Origin: Clostridiales bacterium
GTDB lineage: Bacteria > Bacillota > Clostridia > Christensenellales > QALW01
Direction: 5' to 3'
Length of the DNA stretch: 34,649 nt
NCBI GenBank assembly: GCA_018376855.1
Contig: JAHAAN010000003.1
Coordinates: forward strand, 1-34,649
The first letter of the stretch is position 1; the number at the start of each line of letters is the position of its first letter. Below are positions 33,138-34,649 of this stretch, in pieces. The position numbers and the translations under genes were made by a program. The notes below the pieces were generated by a model. It had not been told where the DNA came from and ran no database searches. It was given only the letters and a program-made list of their open reading frames with translations.

Positions 33138-33965
33138 CTAATATCTCCCCCACTCCGCAGGGACAAACAAGCGCGTAAATTCGTTGATCGCGTAGCGATC
33201 CGTCATGCCGGCAATAAAATCGCACACCAGCTGCTCCCGCGAAACATCCTCCTCCGCCGAGGGCGGAAGCTCCTCCGGATGCTTCATATAGTAATTGAAA
33301 AGCTGCTCGATGATCCGTTCCGCCTTCTGCTCCTCACGCTTTGCGGCGCTGCGCAGGCTGTAAATATTTTCATACATATATGTACGCAGCTCGCCCATCA
33401 CCTCCGCAATGCGGGGCGACATGGAAATATCCGGTTTCCCGTCGCTGCTGCGGATCACATCGCCTACCAGCGTATCGATCCTTTGGCCGTGCGTTTCTCC
33501 CAGCTCGCGCAGCACGCGCTGCGGCAGCTCCTGTGCCGAAAGGATTCCTGCCCGAATGGCGTCGTCAATATCATGGTTAACATAGGCGATCCTGTCCGCC
33601 TCATGCACGATCCGACCCTCAAGCGCATGCCCGAAAGGCGTGTGTCCCAAATCATGCCCCAAAGCGATCGCTTCCGTTAGATCTTCATTCAAGCGCAGCG
33701 CACGCGCTATCGTACGTGCAACTTGGCTCACCTCCAGCGTGTGTGTCAGGCGCGTGCGGTAATGATCGCCCGTGGGCGAAAGAAAAACCTGCGTTTTATG
33801 CTTCAGCCGCCGAAACGTCTTGCTGTGAATAATGCGGTCCCGATCCCGCTGATACTCCGTTCTGTACGGACAAGGCTCAATCGGACGCATACGACCCTTA
33901 GTTTCCGCACTCTTCTGCGCATAGGGACTGAACAGTTGGTATTCCAGCTGCCGAAAATCAATCAT
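33138..33965 (-). CDS. dgt: dGTPase-like HD-domain phosphohydrolase with an apparent internal deletion
   Basis: 275 residues. Family members hydrolyse dGTP (and other dNTPs) to the nucleoside and triphosphate. Clear motifs: CPYRTEYQRDRDRIIHSKTF, LTHTLEVSQVARTIARALRL, GHDLGHTPFGHALEGRIVHE, ADRIAYVNHDIDD and YIAGMTDRYAI-type VCDFIAGMTDRYAIN near the end. The metal-binding H, HD and D are all present. From memory of the family, normal homologues have about 50-55 more residues between PFGHA and LEGRIV, including the F-x-HN-x-QSLR motif that carries catalytic residues. Here the two sides join in frame at about 33623. Starts at 33965 after GGAGGGG; longer frames to 34163 have no site. Activity is doubtful if the deletion is real. 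Confidence 0.85.
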   Translation of the reverse strand: MIDFRQLEYQLFSPYAQKSAETKGRMRPIEPCPYRTEYQRDRDRIIHSKTFRRLKHKTQVFLSPTGDHYRTRLTHTLEVSQVARTIARALRLNEDLTEAIALGHDLGHTPFGHALEGRIVHEADRIAYVNHDIDDAIRAGILSAQELPQRVLRELGETHGQRIDTLVGDVIRSSDGKPDISMSPRIAEVMGELRTYMYENIYSLRSAAKREEQKAERIIEQLFNYYMKHPEELPPSAEEDVSREQLVCDFIAGMTDRYAINEFTRLFVPAEWGRY

Positions 33966-34004
33966 AGCTTTCCCCTCCGTCTGCAAAAATGAGAATCTAT
34001 GTTT

Positions 34005-34010
34005 ATTATA
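34005..34010 (-). promoter_or_regulatory. Likely -10 box of the dgt-dnaG-rpoD unit
   Basis: Minus-strand TATAAT (34010-34005), 39 bases before the dgt start codon. No convincing -35 box is seen at the right distance. Confidence 0.4.
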
Positions 34011-34226
34011 CGGCAAACAAACGGATTTTCCTGCTTTTTCGTTCCAATAAAAGGCAAAAAATGTTTTTTCACAGAAATCCCCATCACTTTCCTCTTTTTT
34101 ATGATAACAAATCCCGTTTTTCGCACAAGCTTCCCGTAGCCCTGCAGCCTCCGCCCCGCACAAATTACCTGCTTTAGCCCCTGCCGCTTTTACATAAATG
34201 AAAAAACGCTCATCCTCAATTCTCCG

Positions 34227-34254
34227 TTGACAACCCGCCCATTTTGTGTATAAT
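34227..34254 (+). promoter_or_regulatory. Sigma-A promoter upstream of the tRNA-Ser region
   Basis: TTGACA (34227-34232), 16-base spacer, TATAAT (34249-34254). It is about 110 bases before the partial tRNA-Ser copy and 310 bases before the full tRNA-Ser. It may originally have served the copy that is now broken. Confidence 0.75.
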
Positions 34255-34362
34255 AATAAAAGCTGTCAGTTTTGCAGTGTCCACTGTGCTAATTAGCATT
34301 AAAACGGAGAGAGATCAAAGCAATCAAATTTTTTATCACTCTCCAGCACAAGAATTAAATAC

Positions 34363-34405
34363 GGAAGCGTATCGAAGTGGTCATAACGGGCCTGACTCGA
34401 AATCA
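34363..34405 (+). pseudogene. Partial tRNA-Ser copy (5' half)
   Basis: It matches the 5' half of the full tRNA-Ser 202 bases downstream from the acceptor strand through the anticodon arm (GTATCGAAGTGGTCATAACG is identical), with changes in the acceptor strand (GGAAGCG against GGAGAGG) and one in the anticodon stem region. It keeps the CGA anticodon. After 34405 the similarity stops and no variable arm, T arm or 3' acceptor follows. Confidence 0.8.
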
Positions 34406-34564
34406 TGTATGCATTTGAGTAGTTGTGCCACCGCAAACCGCCGAAAAGCCTTGATTTTGTTGGATTTTCGCGTGGTTGATGATTTTTCTGACCGTCGTAT
34501 CTAACGGGTTTTCTAAAAAATTGAATAACGATTGTTTCCCTCATTTTCGGGGGTGAACATATAC

Positions 34565-34649
34565 GGAGAGGTATCGAAGTGGTCATAACGGGGCTGACTC
34601 GAAATCAGTTTGCGCGAAAGCGCACAAGGGTTCGAATCCCTTCCTCTCC
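34565..34649 (+). tRNA. tRNA-Ser, anticodon CGA (3' end at window edge)
   Basis: Acceptor GGAGAGG pairs with CCTCTCC at the last bases of the window. The anticodon stem CTGA/TCAG encloses CTCGAAA, with anticodon CGA (reads UCG). A long class II variable arm, TTGCGCGAAAGCGCA, is typical of serine tRNAs. The T arm is AAGGGTTCGAATCCCTT. The discriminator base and CCA lie beyond the window. Confidence 0.93.

Noticed and set aside
34299..34586. 95-codon minus-strand open frame across the tRNA-Ser pair
   Set aside because: It overlaps both tRNA sequences and has no initiation signal.

Overview
The window looks like chromosome from a spore-forming Clostridia-type Firmicute, probably an uncultured gut lineage. 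The signs are: a yqfC-yqfD-phoH-yqfF-ybeY-cdd block (sporulation plus c-di-AMP turnover), a methionine T-box leader in front of metG, a class-A type RNase P RNA, a dgt-dnaG-rpoD-trmK-nif3-zinc-ribbon-rnpB order, and purine-rich ribosome binding sites throughout. Coding GC is about 50 percent, with a clearly AT-rich stretch around 16.2-18.3 kb.

Layout. 1-6.2 kb: the start of a P-loop kinase-like gene at the left edge, then a carbohydrate locus made of a broken secreted glycosidase-like lipoprotein, an AraC-family regulator, and a divergent alpha-L-rhamnosidase (GH78). 6.3-13.6 kb: yqfC, yqfD, a 650-bp gene-free spacer with repeats, phoH, the 7TM-HD phosphodiesterase, ybeY, cdd and a YitT-family membrane protein. 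14.0-16.1 kb: a secreted five-SH3 NlpC/P60 wall hydrolase. 16.1-18.3 kb: a gene-poor, AT-rich, apparently decayed island around tRNA-Thr(GGT), with a broken XRE regulator.

18.3-22.9 kb (minus strand): a DUF3006 protein, a ComEC-like metallo-beta-lactamase lipoprotein and metG under its T-box; then, upstream of the metG promoter, a separate minus-strand stretch with a flavin-binding protein and a small membrane protein. 22.9-27.3 kb: a large CotH-kinase/lamin-tail lipoprotein divergent from a LysR regulator. 27.5-34.0 kb (minus strand): rnpB, zinc-ribbon gene, nif3, trmK, rpoD, dnaG, dgt. 34.2-34.65 kb: a promoter, a partial tRNA-Ser copy and a tRNA-Ser(CGA) running to the window edge.

The most striking feature is not one new system but a set of lesions in otherwise well-formed genes. 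The glycosidase lipoprotein has a frame break where the catalytic beta-4 segment should be. The XRE gene has a 4-bp tandem duplication. The zinc-ribbon gene has an in-frame TAG. dgt appears to lack about 50-55 residues inside its HD domain. Either this genome is decaying here or the assembly has local errors; reads would settle it. Second in interest are small GC-rich repeats with matching 12-bp ends (three copies), a perfect palindrome over the phoH promoter, and the duplicated 5' half of tRNA-Ser. I found no CRISPR array, no intact transposase and no recognisable defence system.
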